A stretch of 64,000 nt of DNA. Source: Centroberyx gerrardi. Lineage: Eukaryota > Chordata > Actinopteri > Beryciformes > Berycidae. This document shows positions 35,790 through 46,036 of this stretch, one piece after another. Within the stretch, counting starts at the first letter, position 1, and each line of letters begins with the position of its first letter. The notes below the pieces were generated by a model. It was not told where the DNA came from and searched no databases. It worked only from the letters and a program-made list of their open reading frames with translations. The position numbers and the translations under genes are program-made. Where the stretch lies: the NCBI RefSeq assembly GCF_048128805.1, contig NC_136016.1, positions 19,829,176 through 19,893,175 on the forward strand, in the 5' to 3' direction.

Positions 35790-37682
35790 TCTCTCTCTCC
35801 CTCCCCCCCTACCATTCTCCATCTTGGCCTACATACAAACACCCTGGAAGCCCTAGAAATGACAATATGAGGAACGGGGCAGAGTAGTGTGCAGGCTGCA
35901 GCTGGGGTGAGCGACAATAACCCCCATCCATCACTGACTGAGGGAAGTGTTCCTCAGCAGGCTGGCTGGTTTACTGACTGACTGACTGACTGACTGACTG
36001 ACTGACTGACTGACTGACTGACTGACTGACTAACTGACTGACTGACTGACTAACTGACTGACTGACTGACTAACTGGCTAACTGACTGACTGACTGACTG
36101 ACTGACTGGTTAACTGGTGCTCAGCCTTTTTTGGCCCGCAGCCCCCAAAAACCACAGCCAGGCTTGTTCAAGACCACGCACTGCAGGCTTAAATGTGCAG
36201 TTAGGTGAACATTTTACACAAACCGATGATTTATATTTCCCCTTTTCTGACTTATTCACTTGAGGAATTACTAGAAGAAGCCTCAGTGCTGCAAACATTC
36301 ATTATTTCATGAGTGAAAAGGCATTAATTGTAAACATGAAAATCATGATAATATATGTAGCCTAAGAGACATATATTTCCCTTTACATACATTATTGCAA
36401 AATTAGATATCCAATGTTGGAAAAAAGTTATGCCTGATATTGGATGATGAACTTCAATTAATGACTTTTCCCCACAAAAACAGATATATAACATTTTGGA
36501 ACAGAGCTTTTCATACGTTTTCCTATTCCAGAAATCATCTCCTGATCCCCCTCAAATCATTTTGTGATCACTTATGGATTCCCAAACCCAGTTCCCAGTT
36601 TGAGAACCACTGAACTAGAAAACATTATTGCTCTGTCAGTATTATGCAATCAGTACTGTGTGTGAGAGAGATGCATTGCCTATAGCTCATATATGAGGAT
36701 CTATTATTAATACCGCTCTGGCATATCCTAATCCTGTAATTATAGGTAGCTACATGCTGTAGCTGGTAGCTCTTCAGTTGATTAGTGATCTCAGTTCCAC
36801 TTCCTGGGAGGAGATCTCTTCTTATAGGAAAAATTTACATCTGCATTAAATTAGACCTGTTATGTAACTAATGAGGTATGGGATAGCACCTAATTTATAT
36901 GCATATTTGAAAGTATGGAAGTAGCATAGGTTCCCTTTTTTTCAGATAATAATACCTCTTCATATTCTTATAAAGAGGAATAATTCTCTTAATTCCATTA
37001 TCGTAATAAATCTCCAGAGACTCCTCCACTCCTGTATATTACTTTAATAGCTGATTTACATAAGAATGCAATCCAGACAGCATTTGCATGAACTATATTT
37101 AGAAAGTAGATATGGAAGGCCTGCTGTTTAACATATTTATCTGGCATATGGTATTATGATAATTACACAGCTATTACTATGGCACATGGGATTGTGAAAT
37201 TAAATGAGCACTGTGGCCCGGGGGGAGTTTATTGCCCCTGCTAACCCCACCTCATCCTCTGTGCATGCGTGTGTGAATGTGAGTGACTGTGTACATGTAC
37301 ACCCCCTCCCCCCCCCAACCCTCCTCCAAACCCTCCCCACAACTCACACACACATACCTTGCCATCTGTTGACACATGCAGCTGTTCAAAAATAGCCCTC
37401 TACCAGAAGCTTCGCTGAGTGGCCAACAGATAGGCAGATAGGCTCTTAGTGTGTCACAGTGAGTGTGTGTGTCTCTACCATGTGTTCGGACCATGTCTGC
37501 TACCGACTTTCTCCTCTGACGAAAACACTGCAAGAGGAAACTAAACTTTCAGTGGGTTTGTATCTTTCCCTGTCGCTTTTTTGACAGCTGTCCTACACTA
37601 ACTCCTTAGCTTTCTCCTTGGAGCTTAACACAGCTTGACAGGCCCTGCAGAAAACTAGCTGAAACTCAACCGTTTTCGAGAA
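35222..37682. other. Intergenic region between tex2 and neurl2
   Basis: About 2.5 kb between two genes transcribed away from each other. It is AT-rich, with a (CT)n tract at 35,750-35,805 and a long (CTGA)n array at 35,969-36,108. No coding sequence was recognised. The neurl2 5' UTR and promoter must lie in the last few hundred bases, but no clear core element was identified. Confidence 0.6.
35969..36108. repeat. (CTGA)n tetranucleotide array
   Basis: About 34 units of CTGA/ACTG over roughly 140 bp, interrupted by periodic CTAA variants around 36,031, 36,051, 36,071 and 36,079. The regular spacing of the CTAA variants (about 20 bp) suggests the array grew by duplicating a larger 20-bp block. 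Confidence 0.95.
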
Positions 37683-38726
37683 ATGGAGCCCTTGTCTGAC
37701 CAATTTATGGAGTTCCACCCCATCCACGGCACCAACGTGAGGCTGGACCACTCAGGAACCCAGGCCACCCGGGTGGAGAGCTTCGCCAACGGGGTGTGTT
37801 TCAGCAAACACCCCCTGAACCCCGGGGAGATCTTCCTAGTAGAGATCGAGGAGAAGGAGCTGGGCTGGTGCGGCCACCTGCGGGTCGGCCTGACCGCCCA
37901 GGACCCCAGGAACCTGGAGGTGGTTCCCGAGTATTCCCTACCGGACCTGATGGACCTGGGCGACAGCTGGGTCTTCGCCATCACTCGCAACCACAACAAG
38001 ATCATAGAGGAACCGGGGGCTGGAGCGGAGGGGGGCGAAGGAGCTGGAGAGGAAGGGGGACGGAGGCTCGGGCGGGGGGAGGATCAAGATGGAGCAGGAG
38101 GTCAGGGAGACGGAGGAGGCGGCGACAACACCAACAGCAAGCCCAAGACTTTCTTCACGGACTCTCACCTGTACATCGAGAACATTCGGATCCCCAGAGA
38201 CAAGCTGGTGGGGCGCAGCCGGCCCGGGCGCTTCAGCCACATTTTGGACGACTTGTATAAGTCCAACGCCCTGCCGCCTACGGCCCGACGCAGCCGGATA
38301 GGAGTGCTGTACGTGCCTAAGGGGCAAGGCTTGGCCGACATGCACATCATCATCAACGGGGAGGACATGGGAGCTTCTGCGAAGGGGATCCCCGCCATCC
38401 AGCCTCTGTACGCCGTGGTGGACGTCTTCGCTGCCACCAAGTGTGTCCGCATTGTCCAGGTGGAGTATGGATGTGAGTGCCCAAATGCATGAAGCTGTCA
38501 AATTCTTCTGTTAAGAGAAAGGAAAACAAATACAAGTAGATGCATAGAGTCTCTGTCAATCGTCAATTCATACTCTCTCTCTTTGTCTTACTCTTTCTCT
38601 CTCGCTCCAGTTTCCTCCTTGCAGACTTTATGTAGGAAGGCCATCCAGAAGCACGTAGTCCACAGGATGGCCATTGACTGGTTGGAACTGCCAGAGACAC
38701 TCAAACACCTCTGCAAATATGAGTAG
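37683..38726 (+). CDS. neurl2: Neuralized-like protein 2 (Ozz), two exons, 301 aa
   Basis: Exons 37,683-38,472 and 38,611-38,726, joined in phase 1 (GGA T / TT TCC). NEURL2 is the substrate adaptor of a muscle Elongin-Cullin-type ubiquitin ligase; known mammalian targets include membrane beta-catenin and embryonic myosin. The neuralized (NHR) domain covers about residues 11-263: FHPIHGTNVRLD, ATRVESFANGVCFS, EIEEKELGWCGHLRVGL, SWVFAITRNHNK, DMHIIINGEDMG and PLYAVVDVFA are near-identical to mammalian NEURL2. The C-terminal SOCS box is LQTLCRKAIQKHVVHRMAID, ending LPETLKHLCKYE. Residues 111-152 are a Gly/Glu/Asp-rich insert, longer than the human loop (human about 285 aa). The start ATG has A at -3 and G at +4, and the protein aligns with family members from its first residues. 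Confidence 0.95.
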
Positions 38727-38922
38727 TGATGGCTGGACCTGCAGTGAACAGAAACATCTTGAACTCTCTCCCCATTTTTCAAAAAAACAGGTTATTTATT
38801 TTAGCTTCGAGTTTCAGTCCGAAGACTTGAACAACTGAAAGTGTTAACATTTTTGACAATGCCATACACTCCTAACACCTTAAAACTGACACCATTTGCC
38901 AGAGATGACATCTGCAAGCTAA

Positions 38923-38928
38923 AATAAA
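38923..38928 (+). terminator. neurl2: Polyadenylation signal AATAAA, neurl2
   Basis: The first AATAAA after the neurl2 stop, about 200 nt downstream, within CTAAAATAAATTCAG. A short 3' UTR of roughly 220 nt is implied. Confidence 0.6.
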
Positions 38929-38944
38929 TTCAGTCTCTGTTTCT

Positions 38945-40040
38945 GTCTGGGTCTTTCCACATCCATCCTCTCTCCTCACATCGTGTGTTAGAAATAACTG
39001 TGACATCATCACTCATCATCACTAACTCACTTTCAAGAAACTTTAAAGGAGTTTTTGGCCATTAGTCACCTGACATCAAAATCATCCACGTGGCCTCGGC
39101 CTGTTCACTAATTCACTAACTCCATGCTAACACTTTAGCATACACTATGTTGAGTGATGGTAGGCTACTAGCATTGTCTCACAAGTGATAATATGAAAGC
39201 TTGTGGCAGCTCTAAAGCTAAATGGTGAGTAATCTTAAATCGTACGTGGCTACTTCTGGCAGTTTTGTGTAGGAGATTGGTTAAATTTACACTAAATATA
39301 ATGTCAGGGATAAAGTATAGCGAGATAGTCATTATCGCAAAATGAGAGAAACAAAATATTGGTTTAAAATTATTTTAAGTAGGCTACGCTAAGTAGCTAA
39401 TGTACAAGTTTATGACCAAATCTAGCCCAGGGTTAGTTATTTTTCTGCAGTAACCAAGAAGTAATGTTTTTTTGGCACAAGGTGCTGCAAGTTACTGTAA
39501 CAACAAAATCGACCATACTCAGATATGATGAGATGCTAAATAGTGGTCTGTGATGTGAAACAATTTGCATTGATTGGCCAATCAGAATTGAGTACTCAAC
39601 AAAGCAATGTGGGCCTAATTAATAAAAATGAATGTAGGATAGGCTACTCTTTTTCCATGGGAAGTGAAGGAAGTAAAGACAAATCACTATGCAGCGGATC
39701 AACTGAAATAGTTAAAAAAAAAAACAGACTTCATCAGCTAAATTGAGTTAATGCAATTTCATTTTTAAAATGTATGAATCCTAACCCTAACCCTAACCCT
39801 AACCCTAACCCATGTAATAAAAAACACATAACTTTTTATTACTAAAAGGTCAGTCATCTTATTTGTAGGCTATAATGATCAAAGTGTTGGCATAAAGCAG
39901 CTACCAGGGACTCATGGATGATTTCAGTGTCATTCTCATCAATTAACGGGCCAGTATCCCAGAACCTCGAGGTGTGCTTTACAGAAACCGCTCCCAGTTC
40001 TGCACGGAGTCCTCCTCTCGTGCTCTTGTCGGGCACTGAC
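38945..40040. other. Intergenic region between neurl2 and msrb1
   Basis: About 1.1 kb without recognised coding sequence. It contains the telomere-like array at 39,780-39,811. The short frames here have no family features. Confidence 0.6.
39780..39811. repeat. Interstitial telomere-like repeat (CCCTAA)n
   Basis: Five exact head-to-tail CTAACC units plus flanking C, 32 bp, the vertebrate telomere sequence. More degenerate TTAGGG-like stretches occur at about 11,050-11,140 (plus-strand GGGTTAGGGT, GATTAGGGTTAG) and CCTAAC-like ones at about 54,350-54,480. Confidence 0.9.
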
Positions 40041-40065
40041 ACCTAGTGTTAATGCGAGTCTGAGC

Positions 40066-40212
40066 AGTGGGCGGAGCTTAAATCAGCAGCCAGCCTCACC
40101 TCACACACACAGACAGCTGCACGATCCGGTTACCTGGCACTGTCATCTGAGGAAATAGCACACCAGATTAAGTCTTATTTTCATCTGAACTGCTCATTAC
40201 AGTCACCGCAGC
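40066..40212 (+). promoter_or_regulatory. msrb1: Probable msrb1 promoter and 5' UTR
   Basis: A GC-box-like GTGGGCGGAG lies at about 40,068-40,077, roughly 140 bp before the start codon. The 5' UTR is probably the following 100 or so bases. No TATA box is obvious. The ATG context (GCAGCATGT) is acceptable but not optimal. Confidence 0.35.
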
Positions 40213-42625
40213 ATGTCGTTTTGCCAGTTTATTGGCGGCGAGATCTACAAGGATCATTTCAAGCCAGGTGAGGAGGCGGTGGATGTTATTATGGCTCTGA
40301 GAGGCAGTGATGTAACCTGCCTTCAGTCAGGATTATCTAGGATACAGTAGCCTCCCGTCTCATGTTTATTTTACTCTCTACTAATATTAGGTTCGGCCTT
40401 ACATAAGCGTTTCATCCACCAGGCTAGACTGGTTTGTTTAATAAATATTCTCCCAGGAAAACGATCATTGAAATAAAAAATACATTTCTTTCCCGTATTG
40501 TGTAACAATACAGTGAGGTGCACCAGTGTAGGGAAGGCCACAATGTCACAACACTTATTACTGTTGCTTTTTAAGGTGCAGAGTAGCCTACTCAGATTAA
40601 TTATGTGGTAACTAGTAATTTAACGCGTCAATTTTTCAATTCTCACAATCCGTTATTATTTACTTTTTAAAATGACAATCTCTTACTTTTATTTTTCTTT
40701 CATGTTGTTTCATATTTGTTAGGGCAAATTTTAACAAAAGGTAGAAAACAAAAGAGGTAGAAAATCTCGCGGCATCTCGTGCAGACAAGCTAAAAAAAAA
40801 AGATGCTATTTAAGTCTGCTTGATATAAATGAGACTGGTTTTCTGTTCTAAAAACAGCAATAGCCTGTTTCTGAAGTGGGTGACCCCAAAGTACTCCAAT
40901 GAGTTATTTTAATAAAGAGTAGCTTTGTAACATAACTAATTACTTTTTAAGTCGAGTCTCGTCTTGTTTATTTATATATCCCCATATCACAGTCAAGTCT
41001 CAAAGGGCTTGACATACCATCATGTAGGTAAGGTAAGTAACGCAGTATAGTAACTATTTAAAAGTACCTTTCCCCAACGCTGCAGGTATGTATGTGTGCT
41101 CCAGGTGCAGCCACCCCCTGTTCTCCAGCCGGTCCAAGTTCTCCCACTCCTCCCCCTGGCCGGCCTTCACCGACACCATCAGACCGGACAGCGTCACCAA
41201 GATGATGGAGACTCTCACTGCCTTCAAGGTCAGATGGCCCAAACCCCCAAAATCCACTAAAATATAAATCCAGCATCACTGATTACAAGCTGATGAGTCT
41301 TCAAAGCGCTGAATCCTTTTTTTTTTTTTTTTACTACAGCTTAAATTTCCCCACAGGGATCAATAACATTTCATCTTATTGTATCTTACATGGCATATGT
41401 TATGACATCCAGTCTACCAGATTCAAAGAAAGCTTTATTGGCATGAATCAAGTAATACTGAGTGTTGCCAAAGCACATTACAATAGCACAGGATAAAATA
41501 AGGTACAATACAGATGAATATGGTCCAATAAAGGCTTCAAATTCAGTAATTATAGGAACTTATTTTTTTGTTCATATGATAAATATGATTATATGCAATG
41601 CTCTGGACAATACATAGACAATTTAGTCACTAATTATCATCCCTGAGATTATAACACAATGAAACATCTGGCAGCAAGTAACAGTGTTTATATACAGCAC
41701 ATTGTTTGTTATATTGTTATCATATGAGTCTGAATGTGTGGCGGTGGTGTGTGTCCTCAGGTCCTGTGTGGGAAGTGCGGCAGCGGGCTGGGCCATGAGT
41801 TTGTGAACGACGGGCCGGAGGAGGGACTCTCACGTTTCTGAATATTCAGCCACTCGCTTAAGTTTGTCTCCAATAAAGGTGAGACAACCACAGGCGTGAA
41901 TCCTGGACCGAATCCTGTTTCAGTGCAACTCTATTAGAATATCATGTTAGTCTAGGGCCTAAACTTAATCTATGTCTATGAAACTGGTTGTTAGCTTACA
42001 AATCTTTGTCTCTTTTCCAGTTTTGTCTCTTGGTATTAAAGCAAACTACCAATAATCCCCAAAGCATGACAAATATGTCTTTGTGAAAGGTGCAATAACT
42101 GACTCTAAAACTCATTCTGTTTGATAGAAAAGTATAGATTGAATTCACTAGGAGTCAATTTATGGGTTTCTTGTAATGCTTGTAATTCATAACTGTAAAG
42201 AGATATCAAGTTGGTGTTCCTAGTTTATGCACAATAGGCACTATACAGTGTAAACAGCAAATTTCATTAAATTGTGAGTGTCCAGTTCTAAGTTGCACAG
42301 CCTTATGAGCCCCTTTCCTCATCAATCAAAAGTATTTTTAGTGCCCTCATAATGTTTGCGCTGTCACTTTGTCCACTGATTCAACCAATTTTGCAGGAAA
42401 CTATTTTTATACAACCATCCATTTCTTAAAGGGGACACTTCATAGATTTAGGACATCATGTTTTAGTCCCTACTGATGCAATATAAATGTATACATCATT
42501 TTTATTATTTGACTGGTTACATATAATTAACATTGAATTAATGGTTTCCCACCTGACTTTACATGCCTACGGAGTACCAGTATGGGTTTTTCTCTATTGT
42601 CTCAGGAAAGGAGGACAAGCAGTAA
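40213..42625 (+). CDS. msrb1: Methionine-R-sulfoxide reductase B1, selenoprotein, four exons, 111 aa
   Basis: Exons 40,213-40,267; 41,086-41,228; 41,761-41,878; 42,606-42,625, all GT-AG with matching phases. MSRB1 reduces methionine-R-sulfoxide in proteins, in the cytosol and nucleus; oxidised actin is a known substrate. The start [16 protein letters not shown] matches mammalian MSFCSFFGGEV. Zinc ligands are C23/C26 (CSRC) and C69/C72 (CGKC); [10 protein letters not shown] and [10 protein letters not shown] are core motifs. The in-frame TGA after GLSRF is the catalytic selenocysteine (residue 93), because the frame continues as [18 protein letters not shown], like the mammalian tail after Sec (IFSSSLKFVPKGKE). 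Cys4 should serve as resolving cysteine. A SECIS element follows the true stop. A standard gene finder would end the protein at the TGA and lose the catalytic residue. Fish have msrb1a and msrb1b; I cannot say which this is. Confidence 0.95.
41839..41841 (+). other. msrb1: Selenocysteine codon (TGA) of msrb1
   Basis: TGA recoded as Sec93, the active-site residue. It follows CGT TTC (Arg-Phe), as in mammalian MSRB1 (SRFU). It lies 37 nt upstream of the last exon junction. Translation past it gives 18 conserved residues and a TAA at 42,623-42,625. Confidence 0.95.
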
Positions 42626-42674
42626 AGAGCGAGATCGGGGTTCAAACCAGCTGCTGCAGCCCAGTGTGCGGACC

Positions 42675-42743
42675 GGTCAGTTGGTGACGTGGACGGGGAA
42701 AAGGCCTGAGAGGGACGTCCCGTCCACCGAAGAGTCTTTGACC
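42675..42743 (+). promoter_or_regulatory. msrb1: SECIS element, msrb1 3' UTR
   Basis: A hairpin with all core SECIS parts. The basal helix is GGTCA (42,675-42,679) with TGACC (42,739-42,743). The non-Watson-Crick quartet is TGAC (42,685-42,688) facing CGAA (42,128 offset: 42,728-42,731). A perfect 9-bp helix pairs GTGGACGGG (42,689-42,697) with CCCGTCCAC (42,719-42,727). Unpaired AA (42,699-42,700) begins the apical loop. It recruits SBP2 and the Sec-specific elongation factor so that UGA is read as selenocysteine. It begins about 50 nt after the stop codon and about 106 spliced nt after the Sec codon. Confidence 0.93.
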
Positions 42744-43589
42744 AGCCTGCAACACAGGGGCACGATCATATCTTCAGTATTTCCTTTGCAAATATTTAAA
42801 CTGGCACATTCCTTGAATACCTCATGTTTAAATACATACTAAGTTCCATTGATATAGCATGAAATCCTTTTATCTCACACTCTAAAATGTATCAGCAGAC
42901 GCATGTCGTTTTAGCTAGATATGAAAGTTTTAGCTAGATATGAAACTGAAAATGTGTTATTATGAGATATAGAAAGTTGCATTTACAGTTAAAAAAACTT
43001 TATTTTCATGTCATGTAATTTTCAGTAAGCAAGTAGTTACCAGTTATTTCTCCTATCTTTTTACTATCCATTTAACTTTGGATTATGGCAAACTAACAAT
43101 TCCTCAGCATTGCAGCTGATTGAGCTGAGGCGTTTTCTTGCCTTTTAAACCTGTCTTTAGCTTTCCCAAAGGTAAACTCAACCATGTTATCTATGCACTA
43201 GAAGAAGTCTACATGTCTAGACCGCTCTTGAAAAAATGAAAAATTGTAATATTTTTAATGTGAGAGCATTCAACAGCAAAGAAACTGCACCAGTTGTGTG
43301 GATGAAGCACTTGTTTCTGGCTCTCTTTCTGTCTTTTCTCCATGTACTGTAAGCTGGTTTACTTGAATCCATCGGCATAATTCCTCAATATCTTTCTCCT
43401 ACGTATTAAGTCAGATATCTTTTGTGTCGCATATTTTGTCTGTTTGTCTTTTTATTTGTTACTCCAGAAAAAAATATAAAATATAATTCTGTTTGTCAAA
43501 ACTCAGTCAACAATTCAGTGGCTAAAAAGCCTGACATTTTGATTTGTCCTCCATAGTTACTGTATATTAGTGTGTCATATGAAAGAAAC

Positions 43590-43595
43590 AATAAA
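43590..43595 (+). terminator. msrb1: Polyadenylation signal AATAAA, probable msrb1 3' end
   Basis: AATAAA within GAAAGAAACAATAAATGACC, about 965 nt after the msrb1 stop. A similar AATAAA near 43,968 belongs to a LINE-type tail and is less likely to be the gene's own. Confidence 0.4.
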
Positions 43596-43924
43596 TGACC
43601 ATAGTTTAATAGACTGTCTTGTCTGTTGTGATTCATTTTAGTTGTGGAAAAAGTCATGAAGGTTCAGGCTTTAAGAGGAGCCGGTTGTTATTCACAGATC
43701 AGCCAGTAGATGGAGTTATCATCCTGCTAAACTAGCGATGCCACAAGTTTAGTTTTATCTTTTACAGAAGTACTACAGGTTTGCTGATTTGGCCTGTGGA
43801 CTCAATATTCCCTTGCTTTCAATGGCTCTTTAAGCTGTTATTTCTGCTGTTATATTCTTTTAAAATTGTGTCTGGTGTTCTGTTTTTGTGTATGTGATAC
43901 GTGCTCTTATGTTTTTAATTCTAG

Positions 43925-43985
43925 CTTTTATTATGAAGCACTTAACCTGGTTTTAAAAGGTGCTATATAAATAAAGCAAAGTAAA
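43925..43985. repeat. LINE-type 3' tail
   Basis: GAAGCACTTAACCTGGTTTT followed by GGTGCTATATAAATAAAGCA is the usual 3' terminus of a fish LINE family. No reverse-transcriptase coding sequence precedes it, so it is a short remnant. Confidence 0.6.
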
Positions 43986-44354
43986 TAGTCTGATGTGGCT
44001 TGTATCTGATATACTGCGCTTTTATTTGATCTGTATCTTCTGACCGGTGTTATCGACTCATTAGTTCACCCTACTGTCAGTATATGAGCCCATATTGTAA
44101 CTGTAGAAGGCTGTCTGGTGCTCAAGAGCCACACATGCTCTTGCTTGACATGAACACAGCCTGTATGTGTTCGCTGTCCTGCATTAATTATGGATGCCGC
44201 CTGCTGCAGGAGCTACCAGGGGGCCGGGCGCGCTCTGCGGCCCAGCTGCAAGCCATATTCTCTGGGCTCCGGTGGTTGGCAAAGACCCTGAGGTTGAGAG
44301 GAGTAGCCCGGCCCGCCAGGATAGAGACTGAGGGCTATCATTACAGAGAGGAGT

Positions 44355-44519
44355 ACACACACACACACACACACACACAAGCAGAGAAAAATGTGTGTGC
44401 AAGTGAACACAAAGCCGTCTTCCTCTTGGACATCTGACACATACACACACACACACACACACACAAGCAGAGAAAAATGTGTGTGCAAGTGAACACAAAG
44501 CCGTCTTCCTCTTGGACAT

Positions 44520-44562
<43 letters not shown>

Positions 44563-44715
44563 CACTACTCTCAAGTGAGTCTCGCACAAATGCGTTTGGT
44601 GTTCCACACACTTCCTGCACATTCAGTGTCAAATCACACTAGCCGGCAGGAGACACATACACACACACACACACACGCCAAAACACACATATACACACAC
44701 AAACACACACATACA
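44355..44715. repeat. (CA)n blocks with an exact ~85-bp duplicated unit
   Basis: The unit AAGCAGAGAAAAATGTGTGT ... CCGTCTTCCTCTTGGACATC occurs at about 44,379-44,437 and again at 44,464-44,522 with no visible difference, each flanked by (CA)n runs; further CA runs follow to 44,715. It behaves like a two-copy minisatellite seeded on a microsatellite. It produces spurious Cys-Val and Thr-His frames. Confidence 0.9.
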
Positions 44716-45231
44716 CTGCACTCGGCCCTGCGTTTTACTGGTCTCACCACAGACAAGTTAAGTTTGAAGCGTATTTTCTTTCAAAACATTACTTCTTGTA
44801 GTGTGCAATTACAAGAGTTCATCAAAACATTTGTAGATGTAGTTGAACTCTCAGTATCAACAATTTGAATATTCTGGAGCGCCACTCCAAATCCATTCCC
44901 CTTCACTTCCTCGTGTTGCCAATGGCATTCAGATGGACCTCAGCCTCACTGTGGCTGAACAGCCTGACCTTGCATTGAGGTTGTTATGGCTGAGTGAATT
45001 TCCTCTAGTGTTGTGTTGGCAGTCGTACGCTCAGCAGTTTACCCTGTTCACACAACTCTGTCCGTTTGGTGGATGTTTTTATCCAGAGTGCCTTGAAAAG
45101 TACTATAAGTGCATGCATTTCTAACATAGGTGGTCCCACTGCTGATCAAACCCACAAGCCTGGCAGTTCCCAGTACCCATGCTCTGCCCATCAAACTACA
45201 CAGGGCCTGTTATATCAGACAAGCATAAAAG

Positions 45232-45266
<35 letters not shown>

Positions 45267-45353
45267 GAGATGAAACTCTGATCTGTGTATCAGATAACTG
45301 AAGTGAAACTGTGATTAAAGGAAAAATGCAGCCTTGGATTTCATGCAAATCTC

Positions 45354-45505
45354 AGGCAGCCTCAAGGTTGAGAGGAGGAGGCTTGTGATAAAATGGTTGC
45401 CAGTTCAAATCCCAGACCAGCTGGGAAGAACTGAAGTGATTTAAGATGTGAATGTGATGTTCTTTACCTCAGTAACTTCTGTCAAGGTGGAAAAAGTGAA
45501 CGTGA
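45354..45505 (+). mobile_element. tRNA-derived SINE, copy 1
   Basis: Contains a B-box-like CCAGTTCAAATCCCAGACCA preceded by GGAGGCTTGTGATAAAATGG, the tRNA-related head of fish SINEs, and a body ending CTGTCAAGGTGGAAAAAGTG. A second copy at 47,346-47,510 has the same head and body. It does not fold as an intact tRNA, so it is not called as a tRNA gene. A MITE-A copy follows immediately. Confidence 0.6.
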
Positions 45506-45514
45506 GCGAGGAAC

Positions 45515-46036
45515 TAAAAGAAAAAATCCAACCTTGGATATTTTTACGCTGTTAGATTCAGGTTCAGTGTGTTCCAGGAGTTATTTTGTGATGAAGTGTT
45601 GTAATTTACTTTTTTGGTGAGACCCACTTTCTCGCAACCTGCCTCGTCTACTTCTACTTCAGTTGGTGATTTCCTACATTTCCCAGAATGCCTTTCGACA
45701 ACCCCCAGAGAACGGGCCTGAATTTGTTCCATTTGGCTGTGGGTTATAAGTGTAGATGGAGAGATTTTCCTGTTGCGCTTAAGTCGCACCATTTACTCAA
45801 AACACAATATGTCTTGTGGTTGCATTGCATTGTGGTCTATTTACTGGTCTCTACTGTCGGTGGAGAAATTGGTCTCTCTCCTCTTCTACGATGGATTTCT
45901 CTCTGTATGATTGTTGAACGTCTCTTGGTGCAAAATGGCGGCTCTAGGAAAAATCCCTCGCTCGATCCACAGGAATACGAAAAATACACCACCAGACACG
46001 AGCGTTAAAGTGTTTTAGGGTGGATTTTTCCTTTAA
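45515..46036 (+). mobile_element. MITE-A copy 2
   Basis: Runs from AAAAGAAAAAATCCAACCTT to GGGTGGATTTTTCCTTTAAG, an inverted terminal pair. It carries the family landmarks CCCAGAATGCCTTTCGACAA, GGTGGAGAAATTGGTCTCTC and GTGCAAAATGGCGGCTCTAG. Other copies lie at 1-503 (-), 47,518-48,394 and 56,426-56,944. Non-coding. Confidence 0.75.

Noticed and set aside
35969-36108. CRISPR-like array
   Set aside because: Units are four bases long with no spacers; it is a (CTGA)n microsatellite.
41839-41841. TGA as the stop codon of msrb1
   Set aside because: The conserved C-terminal tail continues in frame, a TAA follows in the next exon, and a SECIS hairpin lies in the 3' UTR. The TGA is selenocysteine.
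44184-44868. Cys/Val-rich and Thr/His-rich frames
   Set aside because: They are translations of CA/TG microsatellites.
45385-45420. Possible tRNA gene (B box with flanking stem)
   Set aside because: No intact cloverleaf; a second copy with the same non-tRNA body exists at 47,346, so it is a SINE.
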